Shown here piece after piece: positions 62,718 through 64,000 of a stretch of 64,000 nucleotides of DNA. The stretch covers positions 2,016,501 to 2,080,500 of the forward strand of contig NZ_CP014595.1 in NCBI RefSeq assembly GCF_001687105.1. The letters run 5' to 3'. The notes under the pieces are model-generated. The model made no database searches. It was not told the DNA's origin and saw nothing but the letters and a program-made list of their open reading frames with translations. The translations under genes and the position numbers were made by a program. Every line of letters starts with the position of its first letter. Positions within the stretch are counted from its first letter, which is position 1. The stretch comes from Salipiger sp. CCB-MM3 (GTDB lineage: Bacteria > Pseudomonadota > Alphaproteobacteria > Rhodobacterales > Rhodobacteraceae).

Positions 62718-63191
62718 CTAGCGCGCCTTGTCCTCGAGCCGTCCGAGGACGGTCATTAGGTGGGCGCGGTCTTCGTCGTTGAGGCGGCCGATGATTTCGT
62801 CCTCGGCCGTTCTCACCCTCTCGGCGGCGTGGTCGCGCAAGCGGCGTCCGCGCAGCGTGGCGGTCAGCGCATAGCGCCGACGGTCGGTGGGAACCTTCTT
62901 GCGGGCGATCAGCCCGCGCTGTTCCAGCTCGTCGATGATCACGACGAGGTTGGAGCGTTCCATCTGCAGGGCGTCCGCAAGCTCAGACTGAACGATGCCG
63001 GGGTTGTCGGTGATGATCGACAGGCACGAAAAGCTGACCACCCGCAGATCGTCCTCGGCCAGCACGCGCTGTGCCTCGGGCTGGATCTGCATATAGGCGC
63101 GCTTGAGCCGGTAGCCGATCAGATTGCCGAGCACCGTATCCTCCACTTTCGGCCCTTTGGGCGCCTCCGAAATATCGTCGGGATGCGTCAT
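62718..63191 (-). CDS. MarR-family transcriptional regulator of the hydroxycinnamate operon
   Basis: A 157-residue dimeric repressor type: winged helix near residues 55-105 (IVQSELADALQMERSNLVVIIDELEQRGLI, then DRRRYALTATLRG). It is the first gene of the long minus-strand operon, which suggests it controls that operon and itself. Related regulators CouR and FerC/FerR are known to let go of DNA on binding hydroxycinnamoyl-CoA thioesters. A perfect palindrome over its promoter (63226-63248) is the likely operator. ATG 63191 has AGGAGG 6 bases ahead. Confidence 0.92.
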   Translation of the reverse strand: MTHPDDISEAPKGPKVEDTVLGNLIGYRLKRAYMQIQPEAQRVLAEDDLRVVSFSCLSIITDNPGIVQSELADALQMERSNLVVIIDELEQRGLIARKKVPTDRRRYALTATLRGRRLRDHAAERVRTAEDEIIGRLNDEDRAHLMTVLGRLEDKAR

Positions 63192-63211
63192 CGGGTTCCT
63201 CCTCGCTTAAA

Positions 63212-63240
63212 AGGCTATGGAGGATAATAGTTATAGTCAA
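63212..63240 (-). promoter_or_regulatory. Putative promoter of the marR-led operon
   Basis: On the minus strand TTGACT - 17 bases - TAGCCT. The -35 hexamer lies in the centre of the palindrome at 63226-63248, so a bound repressor would block it. A second -10-like TATTAT overlaps the palindrome edge. Confidence 0.5.
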
Positions 63241-63248
63241 TAACTATT
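63226..63248. promoter_or_regulatory. Perfect palindrome, likely MarR operator
   Basis: AATAGTTAT - AGTCA - ATAACTATT, nine of nine bases paired, 34 bases ahead of the marR start and over the likely -35 region. Symmetric AT-rich sites of this kind are usual for MarR proteins. No second copy was seen ahead of the transporter or enzyme genes, in line with one long operon. Confidence 0.7.
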
Positions 63249-63316
63249 TCCGAGGGTGCGCTACGGGCCGCCGTTGGGGGCGGCAGCCCGAGGAGGTTTC
63301 AAAGGGTCTTTCGGGG

Positions 63317-64000
63317 TCACGCGCGCAGCAGGAAGCCCTTGAAGAAATGTGAGATTTCTTCTGCCGCATCGAGCGGAAGCACCTGCGCCACATATTGGTC
63401 CGGGCGCAGGATCAGCAGCGCTCCGCGGGCCCTGTCGATGCCGCGAAGATCGAAGATATCGGGGCCATTTTGCGCCGGGCAAAAGACCTTCTCATAGTCG
63501 GTGAGTCCGTATTTGCCCTTCTTCGGCAGCAGCGCGCCCGGCAGGTCCTCGAGTCGCATCTCGCGGTGCGGGATCTGGAAGACGGCGCGCAGGTCGATCA
63601 CGCTGTCGGGGTCTGTCCCCTTGGGGGTGAAGCCCGCGATCACTGGCGCCAACGCGGCGCAAAGCTGCGCCACGGCACCGCCTGCTTGCCCGGCGTCGCC
63701 GGCGGGCGCGAAGGCCAGCACCCGCCAACGCCCATCCGCCTTGAAAGCATGGCCAAGCTGCACCGGCTTGGCATCCGCCAGCCGCACCACCGGCGCGGAA
63801 TGGAACCGTTTGCCGACAAGCTGCCCCGCCGCCAGCGCTTGATGTTCGGGTCCGCCGGTGATCAGCGAAGGGTCGTAACGCGTCTCGACCCCGGCGGTGT
63901 AACGCCCGTGCTGCTTGAAATAGCGCTGGAACTGTTCGGCCTCGGCGGCATCCTTGGGCTTGGCGCTGAACAGGCGCGCCATGTCGCGGTCGAAGTCGAT
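63317..64000 (-). CDS. FAD-dependent phenol / 3-hydroxybenzoate hydroxylase, C-terminal part (cut by window edge)
   Basis: About 227 residues, open to the window edge (IDFDRDMARLFSAKP and on). This is the last third of a class A flavin hydroxylase of the PheA / MobA type: the FDR-W/M-ARLFS text, the RFHSAPVVRLADAKPVQLGH start of the thioredoxin-like C-terminal domain, then IDLRAVFQIPHREM, DYEKVFCP and GALLILRPDQYVAQVLPLDA. MobA turns 3-hydroxybenzoate into protocatechuate. It lies upstream of the marR-led operon on the same strand, 125 bases before marR, and may be part of the same catabolic zone. Confidence 0.85.
   Translation of the reverse strand: MDFDRDMARLFSAKPKDAAEAEQFQRYFKQHGRYTAGVETRYDPSLITGGPEHQALAAGQLVGKRFHSAPVVRLADAKPVQLGHAFKADGRWRVLAFAPAGDAGQAGGAVAQLCAALAPVIAGFTPKGTDPDSVIDLRAVFQIPHREMRLEDLPGALLPKKGKYGLTDYEKVFCPAQNGPDIFDLRGIDRARGALLILRPDQYVAQVLPLDAAEEISHFFKGFLLRA

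Noticed and set aside
1..64000. CRISPR arrays, insertion sequences, prophage, plasmid replication genes
   Set aside because: No regularly spaced repeats, transposase, integrase, phage or rep genes were seen on either strand.

Overview
The window is high-GC DNA with tightly packed operons, many 1 to 8 base start/stop overlaps and strong AGGAGG-type ribosome binding sites. The gene set (GcrA, DUF1150 next to Hsp20, UbiK, phosphatidylcholine synthase, a LuxR solo, a lone Hint-domain protein, a VPLPA-CTERM-like protein, TRAP transporter, lrp divergent from trxB) points to a marine alphaproteobacterium of the Rhodobacterales / Roseobacter group. No plasmid, phage or insertion sequence genes were seen, so this looks like chromosome.

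Layout. 1-4.7 kb: tail of a LysR regulator, then an ATPase, FtsX-type permease and HlyD-type adaptor forming one export system. 4.8-7.9 kb: ubiK facing lgt, midA-like and pgeF (ATGA-coupled). 8.1-16.4 kb: Hint protein, lrp/trxB divergent pair with a palindrome between them, a possible VPLPA-CTERM protein, a fused ATP sulfurylase/APS kinase, a putative outer-membrane barrel, PhzF, DUF1150-hsp20 behind a sigma-32-like promoter, and a YdcH-like protein. 16.5-29.3 kb: proC-csaA-2-hydroxyacid dehydrogenase operon, tdk, LuxR solo, rimO, SLC13 permease, gcrA, an orphan ABC-2 permease, and a dapF-mtaB-paiB-pcs operon. Two identical tRNA-Lys(TTT) genes follow at 29.55-29.73 kb.

29.8-51.0 kb is a large exopolysaccharide locus: Wzy-like polymerase, Wzx-like flippase, a Wzz-like protein with no visible kinase domain, three GT4 glycosyltransferases, a small two-helix membrane protein, a sulfotransferase, a UDP-glucuronate decarboxylase-type enzyme (UDP-xylose), a pectate-lyase-like beta-helix protein, an initiating sugar transferase with an extra C-terminal domain, a 2049-residue multidomain carbohydrate-binding protein, and an ExoF/Wza-type export protein. 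UXS, sulfotransferase and the upstream PAPS-forming Sat-CysC together suggest a sulfated polymer made from a UDP-xylose or related precursor.

51-64 kb: a MYG1 homologue, then a minus-strand operon (63.19 to 52.09 kb) that reads as a hydroxycinnamate (ferulate / coumarate type) utilisation unit: MarR regulator with a perfect palindrome over its likely promoter, TRAP transporter (P, Q, M), SDR dehydrogenase, enoyl-CoA hydratase, feruloyl-CoA synthase-like ligase, amidohydrolase, secreted tannase/feruloyl esterase, acyl-CoA dehydrogenase. The end of an FAD-dependent phenol / 3-hydroxybenzoate hydroxylase lies at the window edge. No thiolase is present; the amidohydrolase is the candidate for the carbon-carbon cleaving step.
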